From Isoetes taiwanensis (lineage: Eukaryota > Streptophyta > Lycopodiopsida > Isoetales > Isoetaceae): a stretch of DNA of 64,000 nt. Positions 24,311 through 34,189 of this stretch are shown piece after piece; the stretch's first letter is position 1, and each line of letters starts with the position of its first letter. The position numbers and the translations under genes are program-made. Under the pieces are notes generated by a model that was not told where the DNA came from, did no database searches, and worked only from the letters and a program-made list of their open reading frames with translations. The DNA lies in contig JAJEKV010000057.1 in the NCBI GenBank assembly GCA_021234155.1, positions 7,655,956 through 7,719,955 of the forward strand, read 5' to 3'.

Positions 24311-24612
24311 AAAAAGGATAAGGAGGAAAACTTTCGCCATAGCTAACATGCAAAGTCAAGAATGTTAAGATGAAAATACTATGAGAAAAGGATAAGGAGC
24401 CGGAAAAACTTTCGCCATAGCTAACATGCAAAGTCAAGAATGTTAAGATGAAAATATCGGGTAAAAGGATAAGGAGCCAGGAAAACTTTCGCCATAGCTA
24501 ACATGCAAAGCTGAAGAATGTTAAGATGAAAATACTGCAAAAAAGGATAAGGAGCCAGGAAAACTTTCGCCATAGCTATACATGCAAAGCTGAAGAATGT
24601 TAAGATGAAAAA
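24311..24612 (+). repeat. Tandem repeat, about 77 bp, four copies
   Basis: Copies start at about 24312, 24385, 24463 and 24541 with aaaaggataaggag, then gaaaactttcgccatagct, acatgcaaag, and gaatgttaagatgaaaa. Copies 3 and 4 share cagg and gctgaag variants, so they are most closely related. Confidence 0.85.
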
Positions 24613-25172
24613 GAATGGAGGAGATAAAATGAATAGAAAAGAATGAAACAGGCACCGGATTTGACGAAGGTGGAAAAAGAATGAAGAAGAAAGGCCATGA
24701 AGAAGCTTGGAATCTGGCAGCTACAGATAGAACAGTTTATAAAGCTGCAAATCTGGCCACGAAGAAGCTTCAAACCATAGTTCCGGATCCATAGTGCCAT
24801 AGCAAGAACCACCATAGTCATACCACCATAGCCGTACCACAGCGCCATAGCTCGAACCATAGCGCCATAGCACCAGACATGCTCACAAATCGCCATAGCC
24901 AGAGAAAGAAGCAAGAGCGGGAATGATAATCTCACCGATTAATCTCATCCCTTCATTTTTTAGCCAATAAGAATCATAGGGCAAAGATCAAGATCTTTAC
25001 CGTTCATCTATGCCATCAGTCAATCTGAAACGTTAAGAGATAGAGCCAATAAGATCAGAGCACCAAGATCACCATCTGGAACATTCATCTTCGCCAAATC
25101 TCGACCGTTATTCTCTCCATTTGATATTTGATGGCGCATTTTTCTCACACATATATTATTTTTTTAATTTTA
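24613..25172. other. Unassigned flank of the minus-strand Helitron; CCATAG-rich
   Basis: The motif ccatag occurs about ten times in 24770-24900. The 24950-25140 part, read on the minus strand, contains aacggtcgag and similar words that resemble the leader of the Helitron family here, but no TC end could be placed. No gene is seen. Confidence 0.35.
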
Positions 25173-25200
25173 ATAGTAATGGTGCCCAGCGTTGCTGGGC
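25173..25200 (-). other. Helitron 3' hairpin and near-CTRR end
   Basis: On the minus strand a 7-bp perfect stem with 3-base loop is followed by ACCATTACTAT. The canonical final G is replaced by T or lost. It lies 190 bases after the helicase stop. A second tail (ggacaccattactat, ending at 25319) lacks a good hairpin and may be the end of an older nested copy. Confidence 0.75.
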
Positions 25201-25364
25201 ATAAGTTGAAACCTGTGTGAAGGATAACCTATTCAGCTCAAACTCTTTGTCATAAATGTAACATAATGAAGCATAATGAATGTGACATTTTTATTATTGT
25301 GGAAAAATTCTTCTTTTCATAGTAATGGTGTCCAGTGTAATAGAAACTAAGAGATCTGTAGAAA

Positions 25365-25924
25365 TTAAGCGCCTATTTCATCTCGTAGAATCTCTTTGTA
25401 GACTACATTAGGTGTGAACCTCCTATTGTTTTTAGCCAAGATTCCTTGTCTTGAGGTATCTTGAATATATACCTTCACTCCGCGGTTGTGTGGTGCACCT
25501 TGAGAATGACACATAGAGCTGGCCATGTGTGAAAAACCGGGCGTTGGTAGGTAGATGCCAACGGAGGTCATGGACTGCCTTGCGACTTGTTGATTGTCAT
25601 CGGAGAATGCGCAGTCGTGACGGGAACCGGTCTTCGCTTTGAAGGGGAGGAGGTCATGCCCCGATGGCTCTAGGGTTATCCTTGGTATGAGGACCCGTGT
25701 TCCTTTGTAGGTGCCCGTGATTATCTCGCATCTATGATTCTTGCGCGCTTTTTGATGACGCCAAGGCGGTGCCATTGCAGAGACCGCCTCGGTTCATGTT
25801 TCGAGTAGGATGATGATGGCTCCGTCTTTGATGTGCGCCTTATGTGGTGGCATGCCTGGAAGGGGTTAGGTGGTTGATGAACTCGATTGGGAAGTCCCTT
25901 GTAGCATCTTCGCCTTCTACGCAA
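25365..25924 (-). pseudogene. RepHel, helicase C-terminal end
   Basis: The frame at 25365-25775 contains IITGTYKGTRVLIPRITLEP, SGHDLLPF, VGIYLPTPGFSH and GVKVYIQDTSRQGILAKN, then FTPNVVYKEIL. These match the last 150 residues of plant Helitron helicases (the motif V to VI region). The stretch before VGIYLPTP, where the family has INKSQGQ, is scrambled by frameshifts. Confidence 0.9.
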
Positions 25925-26117
25925 TGATGGTGTCTACGCCATATATATATGGAGTTGTCCATTCAACCTTAAGAGGACCTTATCGTTGATCTTCGTGTCT
26001 TCATTCTTTGGTGCCGTGGATGGCTTTGTCATACAACACCGCACATTTGCCTCCGTTATTTCCTTGCCGAAGATGCCGCCAATCAAGTCGCCTTCCACCA
26101 CACATTCTTCGGGTATC

Positions 26118-27377
26118 TCAACAAGTCGCGGTCGAGCCCTCGCTCATTATGCATCCGTTCTCGCTAATGTGACGTGAGCAGCCAATTTGAGAAGATTTGT
26201 TCGCCTTTTCCCACCCGCATATTTTGTGTCGACTTGTGGGTCCCGGGTTAGTCCACAGTGGGTTCCGCTTTTGACACACTTCGAGATGACTTTCGCGCCC
26301 TTTGTTGCACGTTTGACCACGTGCAACCGCTGCCGAAGTCGCCACGGTGAGCATTATCATTCCTCCAAACGGCCTGTCATCCCGGGCGGATCTCGCGTAA
26401 AAAGCGCCGACGGCGGTGAGTGCATGCGCAGCGTCATTCCCATTTCGGCCCCATACCATGATGCTTGCCTTTCTAAGTACCTCTCGCTTGTTGGCTTGTT
26501 GCACGCAGCGGAGGTTGCCTCTTGTGTCGTTGAGTGGTAACTTGAACGCCGAATGGACTGTTTTGTGCTCCCTTCAAGAGGAGGGCCGGCAATGCCCCTG
26601 TCCAAGCCATCGATACAACACCAACACCATATCCTCTTAGTATACCGACGTCGTTGAAGAAGGAAAGTCTTGCCCGCGGCCTCCCGGGCCGGCCCACATT
26701 GATACATGGGGCTTGATGTTGGCTGATTGCCTCAAGGATAATGTCGGCTATGTGCTTTTGCTCCCTCGTTGAGCTTGCCGTAGTTTTCCCCGTCCCTCTT
26801 TCAATTCCTTTTTCAGATCGAAGTTCTCGTTCATTTGGGAAGTTGCCTAGAATGTCTAGTCGTGGTTCTCGGTAGTCCAAGCCGACGACATGCGGCCGCC
26901 ATCCGAAAATTTCGCCAATGTCTTTTAGTGCATTGTTGTAAGCTTGCTCTTGTGGCATCCGTTGTCGGTAATCTTTCGTCGCTATCCTTGAAGAGCTCCC
27001 ATAGCCGCATTGGATCTTGTGGGTCATTGTACATGCAAATGAATGCGAATGTTTGGCGAAGCTGCTTTGGCATCCGAAAGTTGCTCGCGATCTTCGAAAG
27101 TGTCTTCTCCCCACTGCATCGCCTTCCAAGAAGGCCGAGCTCTTTGGCGCCTTCTTTGTAAGTTGAACATAGTTTTCCATTGATTGGTCGCGCATGTCTT
27201 CGGGCTGGTCGCACCCTTGATATGTAGCAAATGTAAGACTAAGGTAATAGCGGTCACCATCCTTAGGGGCTCACATTGTACATCCGTGTGATGAGCTTGA
27301 ACTTTCCCTTCCTCTTTTTCCGTGACGCCCGGGCGCGTAAATGTGTAGTGCCGGGGATTTCGGGTAAGTGTATTCAC
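26118..27377 (-). pseudogene. RepHel, helicase N-terminal half with Walker motifs
   Basis: FRMPKQLRQTFAFICMYNDP (27080-27020) is the family-typical linker before the helicase. The Walker A loop near 26680 is split between frames: one reads NVGRPGRPRARLSFFND, another AAGKTFLL. DVGILRGYGVGVVSMAWTG follows. The Walker B region at 26460-26420 reads ASIMVWGRNGNDAAHALTAV, where the family has D-E-A; DRPFGGMIM follows. Both ATP-binding motifs are therefore damaged. Confidence 0.87.
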
Positions 27378-28520
27378 GCGGTACTGGTCGTTTTGTTGAG
27401 CTCAAACCATGCGGGCAAGATTGTTTGCTTTTGCATCCGCCGCTTTCGATGGCTTGTCTTTCTTGGCCTTCTTGATAATACACCTTTGGTTGTTTGGCGA
27501 TGAACAGTAGTCTCAGGTAATCTTGGTGGGAATTGCCATGCATCCCGCACTCCATATAACCTCCACATGGCTTCACCGCAGAGACATATCTCAGATCAAG
27601 GTATTGCTCCACCTCGTCCCAATTGAATGTGGATGTTGATTCCCCGCTTGGTTCTCTACGTGACCTTGATGGATGCTCGATCATGCCCTTTGTGGATATA
27701 CTTGTAGATATACTTTATGCTCCCAACGCCAAACACCGCTTCTACATTGATATGTGCTTCAGATTTTTCAAGCGACCATCGATTATGGGGAACTATCCAT
27801 CTGTTGTCAATAGGCGTGTTGCCCCTCATGAAGTGGCTCAGATCCCGCCTTCTCGTAGACGGGTAGCCATTTGCACTTACTTTGGTATTGTCATTAAATG
27901 TCTTTGGATATCCCTTTGTGCATTCCTTTTATTGGGGGTGCCTTCCTTGGCTTGCATGCAAGGTGCTTTTGGGTTGAGGGCCGCGACGACGCCGCGGACC
28001 ATATGCTTGATGACGATCTCGCAGGTTGGGGTTTTCGGGCCGGTACCTCAAAGACTCGTGATCTTTGTCAATGGCGCCGCTATCCCGGATCTTGTCTTGT
28101 TGCTCGAGAATCATGAGAAGGTGGCAAAGGCGGCAAGCCTCGCTTTTGGAACTCTATAGTGTAAGTGTGCCTTCACCTTGCCCAAGATATCATTTTCAAG
28201 AGATCATGAAAGAACTCTTTGAGCTTTGTGTGGAATACGCATACAACCAAATCTGGCCTATCATGCGCTACCGTTGTCCAGAAGTGTGTTGTGTCTAATC
28301 TCTATCCAATTTGGGTTGGATGTAAATGTTACAAAGAGGTCGGCTTTGCCAAATCTCTGGATCAAGGCCATTGAATCCTCGATAGTTTTGTTCCATTGCC
28401 CCGGGCTGCCAAAGGTGTGAGGAGGGCGGGATGACCAACTTTTGCCGGATCTTAAGCCTCTTTGCTGCGCCGTGGTCTATGTAGTCAATAAGGCCTTGGT
28501 ACAACCTCGACCCCAACTTC
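27374..28520 (-). pseudogene. RepHel, Rep (HUH) nuclease domain
   Basis: The frame at 28295-28516 has LYQGLIDYIDHG, KLVIPPSS and MEQNYRGFNGLD, the start of the Rep domain. At about 28160 TIEFQKRGLP marks the approach to the His-x-His metal motif; the frame shifts inside this motif (HLLMILEQQDKIRD continues at 28114). Then come DNRWIVPHN and AHINVEAVF near 27800-27730 with YIYKYIHKGHDRAS near 27700, and FNWDEVEQYLDLRYVSAV at about 27620-27570. The broken HUH motif alone would abolish nicking. Confidence 0.85.
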
Positions 28521-28559
28521 CTTTGGTTTTGCTTGATCCGGTTTAGTTCATTTGCCTCC

Positions 28560-28911
28560 CTCTCGAGTAGACATCAACAATGAATTGTTGTGTTAGCTTG
28601 CCCGCACAAAAGGTGGGTTGCAATCTAATCTCCCCGATTGCCCGGTAATTGTAGAATTGAAGCATGCTCACATTTTCATGTTTCCTTGAAGACGTTGATG
28701 TGGAAGATGTTTTACGCTTTCTTGATTCCTATCCTCCACCTTGGTCACCAAAGGGGAAGAGAATGGGATAAACCAAGGGATCAAGGTTTGGGTTTGTGAT
28801 TGGTATTTTCTTCAGGCCGCCACCCTTTTGGTGTATGCAGATGTCCCTATCGAATGGTGGCTCTCCCGCCCTGCATTGACAAATATAATCTGCGACTTCG
28901 CTTTTGAGCAT
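28560..28911 (-). pseudogene. RepHel, Helitron-like N domain
   Basis: The frame at 28729-28911 contains DICIHQKGGGLKKI then NLDPLVYPILFPFGDQG, matching the hallmark of plant Helitron transposases (D-I-x-x-x-x-x-G-G-G-L followed by D-P-L-x-Y-P-L-L-F-P-x-G). A frameshift follows directly after FPFGDQG. Confidence 0.88.
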
Positions 28912-29521
28912 GCCGGGTTATACCTCCTAAGGTCCGTGTTTCGAAAGCGTTGTTAAAGTACATCTTGATGTCCCTCACCCCTTTCACGGATGTTGTGCAT
29001 GCTTTCTACATCATGCATCATCATGAGGGTCAGCTCTTTGATAGGGGGCTGATATTATGTGAGTTTCTAAGATCTAGTTCTTTTCGAAGTTGGTCGTCAC
29101 AATTTTCATTCTCGTGGATTTTGAGCTCGCGGTTTCATGTGCAAAATCGGCATCTAGAATATAGAGCCGGGAATATGTTGGTGCTTGTGAACCATCTAAG
29201 ATAAGCCGGACCTACTCTATGGTAGGTTTGTCCTGGATCTTGAAACAAGATGGTCCGCGGGCCTTGAAACCGCCGATGTTGGCGCCAAAGGATGCAAAGG
29301 CAAGAGCACTATTGTAGGCCCCGATGTGTTGGTGGAAGTTACGCTTTTTGGGTGTTGATGGTCAATAGGCTCAATAAGATGGGGATTGGTTGTAGGGGTT
29401 CTAAGTTGATTTGTCCATCATGGCGTTAGTTTGTACCATCGCCCTTGAATGCAAGTGCCCCACGGTGTATGCACTCCCTATTCAATGAACCGCAATGGTG
29501 TCGTTTCTACTTTGTCCGACT

Positions 29522-29839
29522 TCAAGTGTCCTTGCTATTCTCAGATGTGGGTGGTTGAGCTCGCCATCGACGTTGATATTGTGCAAGTTCATCCAACCGT
29601 TGTTGGTGCTCTTCTTCTGTTTCTATGGCAGCTTGTTGGGCTCTCCATTGGCGTTGATATTGGGTGCGATTTTGGGTGCACTCGGCCAATCGTTGTCGAT
29701 GCTGATGTTCTGATTCTATAGCCTGTTGTAACTTTCTTCTTTTTGTAATTTCTCTTTGTTTCTCCAATCGAACTTCACGCTTCAAAGGCGCCTCTCGGCC
29801 AGACGCTTTTTTCCTCGTCCCTCTCGCAAGCAAATGCAA
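29522..29839 (-). pseudogene. RepHel N-terminal basic repeat region
   Basis: A 105-residue frame rich in Arg, Gln and Glu with a loose repeat: EHQHRQRLAECTQNRTQYQ, then EEEHQQRLDELAQYQRRWR. Such RQRR-type repeats are common at the N-terminus of Helitron transposases. The ATG at 29839 is a plausible start, with the hairpin repeats (29937-30070) just upstream. Confidence 0.7.
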
Positions 29840-29936
29840 AGCCTTCTTTCTCGTTCCTCCGTCATTGCAAATTAGATGTCAAAATGATGTCGAAGTTTCA
29901 TGAGCATTTGTTCCTTCACAATTGTTTTTATAGAAT

Positions 29937-30070
29937 GGAAAAAGGCAAAAGGTGTTGTTTCCCTTTTTGCCTTTTTTAAGGGAAAAAGGCAAAAGGTGTT
30001 GTTCCCCTTTTTGCCTTTTTAAAGGGAAAAAGGCAAAAAGGTGTTGTTCCCTTTTTGCCTTTCTTAAACA
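29937..30070. repeat. Three tandem hairpins, 44-bp period
   Basis: Each unit reads AAAAAGGCAAAAGG, a 7-8 base loop tgttgtt, then CCCTTTTTGCCTTTTT, so each is an imperfect palindrome with a stem of about 15 bp. Units start at 29937, 29981 and 30024. They lie 100-230 bases upstream of the RepHel start on the minus strand, inside the Helitron. Weaker related sequences continue to about 30310. Confidence 0.85.
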
Positions 30071-30815
30071 TAGCTAAAAGGATTGTTTTTTTTTTGAACC
30101 TAGCTATTGGGAAAAGGGCAAAATGGTTTTTTCGGCCTTTTGTAAAGGTACATACCGCCTTTTACGTGCCATTTGGAGGTGCAAAGTCGTAAAGAGATTA
30201 GTTGTGTGTTCCTTAAAGAATCGTCATATAAACCCTCAGTGTGAGGACCATCTACACCTGACTTAAAAAAGGTAAAAGACAAAAGAGGTTCGCCTTTTTA
30301 AAGGTTGCTTCCTTTGCCTTGTTGATGTAAAGCATTTAAATTGGTTTAAGGGGTTGTTCCGAGGATTTTCACGTTTGAGGGATAGAGTCATTGTTTGTCA
30401 TAATGTTTTTTCTTCTTGTCACTTGTCATAATGTTTCTCTTGATAGTGCTGCTTCGTTTAATATCAGAAATGTATTGATGAGAGAGCATTAAACTATACA
30501 GCAATAAGAAGTTCACATGACAATGTAATCAAGATAGAATAATATTATGACAAACCAAGTATTTCCATGTGGTAAAAGGAAGCGAGGTGATGCCAAACAT
30601 CAGGTGCCTTTACCTAATGTTCCAATAACAATTTATCAGCCTATAACTAATCTATTGCTAAAAAAGTGCTTTGAACTGGTAAAGTATCATACCACATTTG
30701 TAGGTTGAACCCCCGATGCAACGTCCAAGATGGCAACACCACCTATACATCAACCTGAGACAGCACAATAAGGAATGAAACTTTTGTACAAACCAAACCA
30801 AACCTCTGTAATTAC

Positions 30816-30892
30816 CTCGGATAAAATTCTGAGGTAATCTTCAGACTTCTTATCATAACCATGCAAGATGTACTTGTAATCGCAGGTGTTCA
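30816..30892 (-). pseudogene. Exon-like fragment, possible captured gene piece
   Basis: On the minus strand a pyrimidine-containing tract ends in ttacag, followed by a 77-base open segment reading CDYKYILHGYDKKSEDYLRI, then LSE and a donor GTAATT. The acceptor, open frame and donor in the Helitron's orientation suggest a captured exon. I do not recognise the protein. Confidence 0.4.
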
Positions 30893-31513
30893 CTGTAAAC
30901 TGGCAGGACAAAGCTCTTAAAAATTTACTGAAAACCCGTGGCACAATTAAAACTAAGATCATAATTACTTTTTGTACTCACGGTGTAAACAACACAATAA
31001 GGATGAAAACTTTTGTACAACTGAAAGATTAAAGCGTTAGTTATAACTTCTCTACCATGGACACTTGGGTTGACACTTGCAGTCATTGCAGCATGTAATT
31101 CTCAATGTATATTCAGTATCCAAACAATAGCAATGGTTTATTCTTATATTCTGCTAGCAATATTGTTTCAGAGGCAGAAGCTGCTTTGAAGAGCGTGCTG
31201 ATAAGGGCTTTAACCAATCAAACTGCAAAGATGGGGACACCGCACATTCGATAATAAAACTCTGCTTATGCATGCGTGGAAGCCCACAGATATAGCTCTG
31301 GCTGTATAAGAGATCTATAGTTATAGCTCTGTCTTGAGCTTCTTACACTTATTTTCTAAGTCCAGAAGTAATATCTATGTTTCTGCTCACCCTCTTAGTT
31401 AATTGATTGCAATGGAATATATTGCTGTTATTATAGCTCTTAATTTAACGCACAACACAACAAATTGAAACCAAAGGTCCTTCGGCTACATTATTCATGT
31501 GCACGTCACTAAC

Positions 31514-31592
31514 CTGGCCGGTGTCAAAAAGATTGCAGACATATATCCCAAAATCACGTTGAACCAATGTCCTTATCTGCTCCATGCATCAC
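31514..31592 (-). pseudogene. Captured exon of an RRP6-like 3'-5' exoribonuclease
   Basis: The 79-base segment is bounded by acceptor ttaaacag and donor GTTAGT on the minus strand. One frame reads VMHGADKDI, another QRDFGIYVCNLFDTGQ. Together these are the DEDD-exonuclease core of RRP6/EXOSC10, the nuclear exosome nuclease; HGAD carries a catalytic Asp. A short deletion at the junction, where the family has a Trp-Leu, shifts the frame, so the piece is not functional. The flanking exons of the family were not found within 1 kb. Gene capture by the Helitron is inferred from its location. Confidence 0.7.
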
Positions 31593-31787
31593 CTGTTTAA
31601 ATAAAATCAGGCAATGCTACAAAAAAATGTCACAAAATTCAGAAAACAATATTGGCCTGGTCTAACGATAAACACAAAATCGTAATATGCTCACCGTGGT
31701 GTCCAGTTTGATCAACGATTCTTAAAGAAAAAATCATAAAATGAAAACTGCAGCCCAATGGACAGCCATAAATAAGAAAGGCATTGC

Positions 31788-31836
31788 CTTAGTTGGGGTG
31801 TTCATCTTTCATCTTGAGCTCACCGGAATGGAGTTC
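31788..31836 (-). pseudogene. Small exon-like segment (copy 1), also at 32369-32417
   Basis: On the minus strand ttgcattgcag is followed by ELHSGELKMKDEHPN and a stop. The acceptor is convincing, but the peptide is not recognised. The same piece occurs in copy 2 of the duplication. A GTGAGC inside it could instead act as a donor, giving a 13-base micro-exon. Confidence 0.35.
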
Positions 31837-32122
31837 CTGCAATGCAAATAGAGAATAATGAGTACAGCTTACCTACCAAAGAATCTACTCCTCTAAATTT
31901 CAAATCATCTTCCAGATTAAGAAATGCATTTGTCGCTATACCTGTTTTGCCGGATATGCTAGGGATATGCACAATGGTTCTGCTTTTTTATATTACAGGG
32001 CCGCAAGACATACATCAAGACGGCATGCATGAGCCACAGAACCCTGCATGCCACAGAACGCCCTGTTTCCAGGGCACCCGAAAAGCTATATGATGAAGCA
32101 ACACGTGCAAAATATATGTTAC

Positions 32123-32228
32123 CTGTTGAACACAGTAGAGATGGTATGAAAGTTGTTCTCATCTTCCAAGTAAAACATAAGTTCTGCTGCACGTTTTGCA
32201 GAAGGGAATTTCACTACAGGGGCTTGTA
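32123..32228 (-). pseudogene. HMGR: Second copy of the HMG-CoA reductase exon 1 tail
   Basis: The downstream copy of the 582-bp duplication repeats the last 35 codons of exon 1 (from APVVKFPS to TVFNR) and the donor site. It has no upstream exon part. Confidence 0.88.
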
Positions 32229-32703
32229 ACAATATTGGCCTGGTCTAACGATAAACACAAAATCGTAATATGCTCACCGTGTGTCCAGTTTGATCAACGA
32301 TTCTTAAAGAAAAATCATAAAATGAAAACTGCAGCCCAATGGACAGCCATAAATAAGAAAGGCATTGCCTTAGTTGGGGTGTTCATCTTTCATCTTGAGC
32401 TCACCGGAATGGAGTTCCTGCAATGCAAATAGAGAATAATGAGTACAGCTTACCTACCAAAGAATCTACTCCTCTAAATTTCAAATCATCTTCCAGATTA
32501 AGAAATGCATTTGTCGCTATACCTGTTTTGCCGGATATGCTAGGGATATGCACAATGGTTCTGCTTTTTTATATTACAGGGCCGCAAGACATACATCAAG
32601 ACGGCATGCATGAGCCACAGAACCCTGCATGCCACAGAACGCCCTGTTTCCAGGGCACCCGAAAAGCTATATGATGAAGCAACACGTGCAAAATATATGT
32701 TAC

Positions 32704-33618
32704 CTGTTGAACACAGTAGAGATGGTATGAAAGTTGTTCTCATCTTCCAAGTAAAACATAAGTTCTGCTGCACGTTTTGCAGAAGGGAATTTCACTACAG
32801 GGGCTTGTAGCACCTCCGGATTGAGATATGGCCTTGCAACCACGATTTGTACTGGCCACAAGGCAACCTTCTGTGGTGGCCATTGGAATCATAAACTCTA
32901 TGCCATCAAGCTTTAATGGTCCAGCAATACCAACAGGAATTTGCACATGCCCAATAACCATTTCACAGCATTGCCCCAGCACAGATGCATAATCAAATCC
33001 TGATATCGGAAGTGCTTTCAGTGACCTGCCAGTCAACAACTCAACAGCCCTCTTCCTCACACTGGCTGCTCTTACACAATCACCCAGTTCATGCTCTAAG
33101 GAATATGAAGGAATTTGATTTGTACTTAACTGCACAGGCTAGATCTTCGTCACTATTTTCGCCCAATTTTTTCCCTTTGAGATGTTTGCCTCCATTTTGG
33201 GCTGGTCCTTTCTAGGTTGGCTATTTGTATCATCCGCATAATTCAATAAACCATATGTGCTGGGAAACTTAAGCAGATATATGGACGATGCAATCTGGGC
33301 AATAATCATCCTCATAGTCTGGAGATAAGGCTGCACGTAATCTATGCCAAAAAAACCCAGGAGATAAATAAACGATGCAATCTGGGCAATAATGAATAGC
33401 ATCTCTCCCAGATTTACAATATGAAGCGGGGTAGAGTTGCGAATCTTCTCCCTCCATCTTTTCATCAAGTAATAAGAAGCCCAAGAAAATAGAAGAATGA
33501 AGAACTTATTTGTAACCCCCACGGGCAAAGGAAGAGCATCAGATGCAAGGGCTTTTTTGCTACCATTGCCATGCAGACTGACATGGCTTTTCTGGGTTTC
33601 CAATTTAAGAGGGGCCAT
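32704..33618 (-). pseudogene. HMGR: HMG-CoA reductase exon 1, captured and broken
   Basis: HMG-CoA reductase makes mevalonate in the ER membrane. The frame from the ATG at 33618 (context cagccATGG) reads [14 protein letters not shown], a first membrane span, [13 protein letters not shown], and a second span ending [13 protein letters not shown], then a partial repeat of IIAQIAS.IYLL. A frameshift near 33137 leads to [39 protein letters not shown] and SGGAT. About nine residues are then missing, and [20 protein letters not shown] continues in another frame. The exon ends at TVFNR with donor GTAAC (32703-32699). Exon 2 and the catalytic C-terminus are absent. This is DNA-level capture, since intron sequence follows. 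Confidence 0.93.
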
Positions 33619-33850
33619 GGCTGAAGAAAAGGAAATGCAGGTAGGAAGGCAGGAAAAGGAATTTGAAGGAGAAAAACGAAGCGCCGGAATAGAAAGGAAG
33701 GGGGGTCAGGACGAATCCGACAAAGGATGCCAAGAACAATCCCCCCTCCTAAATGCTCCAGCCAGATCGTCGTCTTCGTCTTTGTTATCTGCTCTTCGTC
33801 CTCCGGCGACTTGGGCACCGTGGCTGCCGTGGCCGCCATAGCCACAAAAA
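33619..33850 (-). other. Leader upstream of the captured HMGR exon
   Basis: The 230 bases before the HMGR start are pyrimidine-rich near the ATG, as plant 5' leaders often are. A longer frame (33465-33845) reads through in another phase with an N-terminus of MAMAATAATVPKSPEDEEQI, which I do not recognise. It could be 5' leader or a further captured piece. Confidence 0.35.
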
Positions 33851-33889
33851 ACTAACAGAACCCTAATACGTCCAACCCTTTTTCTTTTT

Positions 33890-34142
33890 TTTTTGCTTTT
33901 TTTAAACTAACTAAAAAGGCTTTTAACGTGACATCATCTACACCGTTGGATAGATTAATCCGGACCGCCCAATTTAGGGTGCTTTTTTTAAACTAACTAA
34001 AAGGCTTTAACGGATAATTACTCCATACCTTAATCCGACCGCCCTAATTTAGTGTGCTTTTTTTAAACTAACTAAAAGGCTTTAACGTGACATCATCTGC
34101 CCGTTGGGATAGATTAATCCCGACCGCCCAATTTAGGGCCGC
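33890..34142 (-). repeat. Three tandem modules at the Helitron 5' end, about 76 bp
   Basis: Units at about 33905, 33990 and 34064 share aactaactaaaaggctttaa, then a taatccgaccgcc block and aatttagg-gctttttt. The unit nearest the end matches the leader of the small Helitron at 6604-6622. The Helitron leader therefore appears to have been amplified inward. Confidence 0.75.
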
Positions 34143-34189
34143 TCAATTACTTACTAAAAACATTATAATATAAGACGAGATTATTTCTG

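Larger units (their letters stand above)
25365..29840 (-). pseudogene. Helitron Rep-helicase (RepHel), decayed
   Basis: Minus-strand frames line up in the order expected for a Helitron transposase: a basic N-terminal region (29839-29522), a Helitron-like N domain (about 28911-28560), an HUH Rep domain (about 28516-27400), then a PIF1-type helicase (27200-25365). Rolling-circle Helitrons need Rep to nick and join and the helicase to unwind. Most of the roughly 1400-residue protein can be followed, but it changes frame more than a dozen times and has internal stops, so it is inactive. The stop lies 43-190 bases before the candidate 3' ends. Confidence 0.9.
31646..32809. repeat. Tandem duplication, about 582 bp, near-identical
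   Basis: Copy 1 is 31646-32228 and copy 2 is 32229-32809. The only differences noticed are two single-base length changes (caccgtggtgtcc versus caccgtgtgtcc, and one A in a run). The copies meet head to tail. Each contains the last 106 bases of HMG-CoA reductase exon 1, its donor site, about 280 bp of intron-like sequence and a small exon-like segment. Identical 83-codon frames in both copies are by-products of this duplication. Confidence 0.95.
25173..34180 (-). mobile_element. Helitron, about 9.0 kb, with Rep-helicase gene and captured gene fragments
   Basis: The 5' end at 34175 reads TCTTATATTATAATG on the minus strand, as in the small Helitron at 6566. About 37 bases inside both is GCCCTAAATYGGRCGGTCG, then agatgatgt. 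An alternative start TCTCGTCTTATATTA at 34180 is preceded by A, as Helitrons require. The 3' end has a perfect stem-loop GCCCAGC-GTT-GCTGGGC (25184-25200) followed by ACCATTACTAT, one base off the CTAG of the small element. A weaker 3' end lies at 25319-25340. The interior holds a decayed Rep-helicase, tandem hairpins, an RRP6-like exon and HMG-CoA reductase exon 1. That both ends belong to one insertion is inferred. Confidence 0.7.

Noticed and set aside
31842..32674. Two identical 83-codon proteins
   Set aside because: They lie in intron-like sequence of the 582-bp duplication, antisense to the captured exons. Identity reflects the duplication, not coding constraint.
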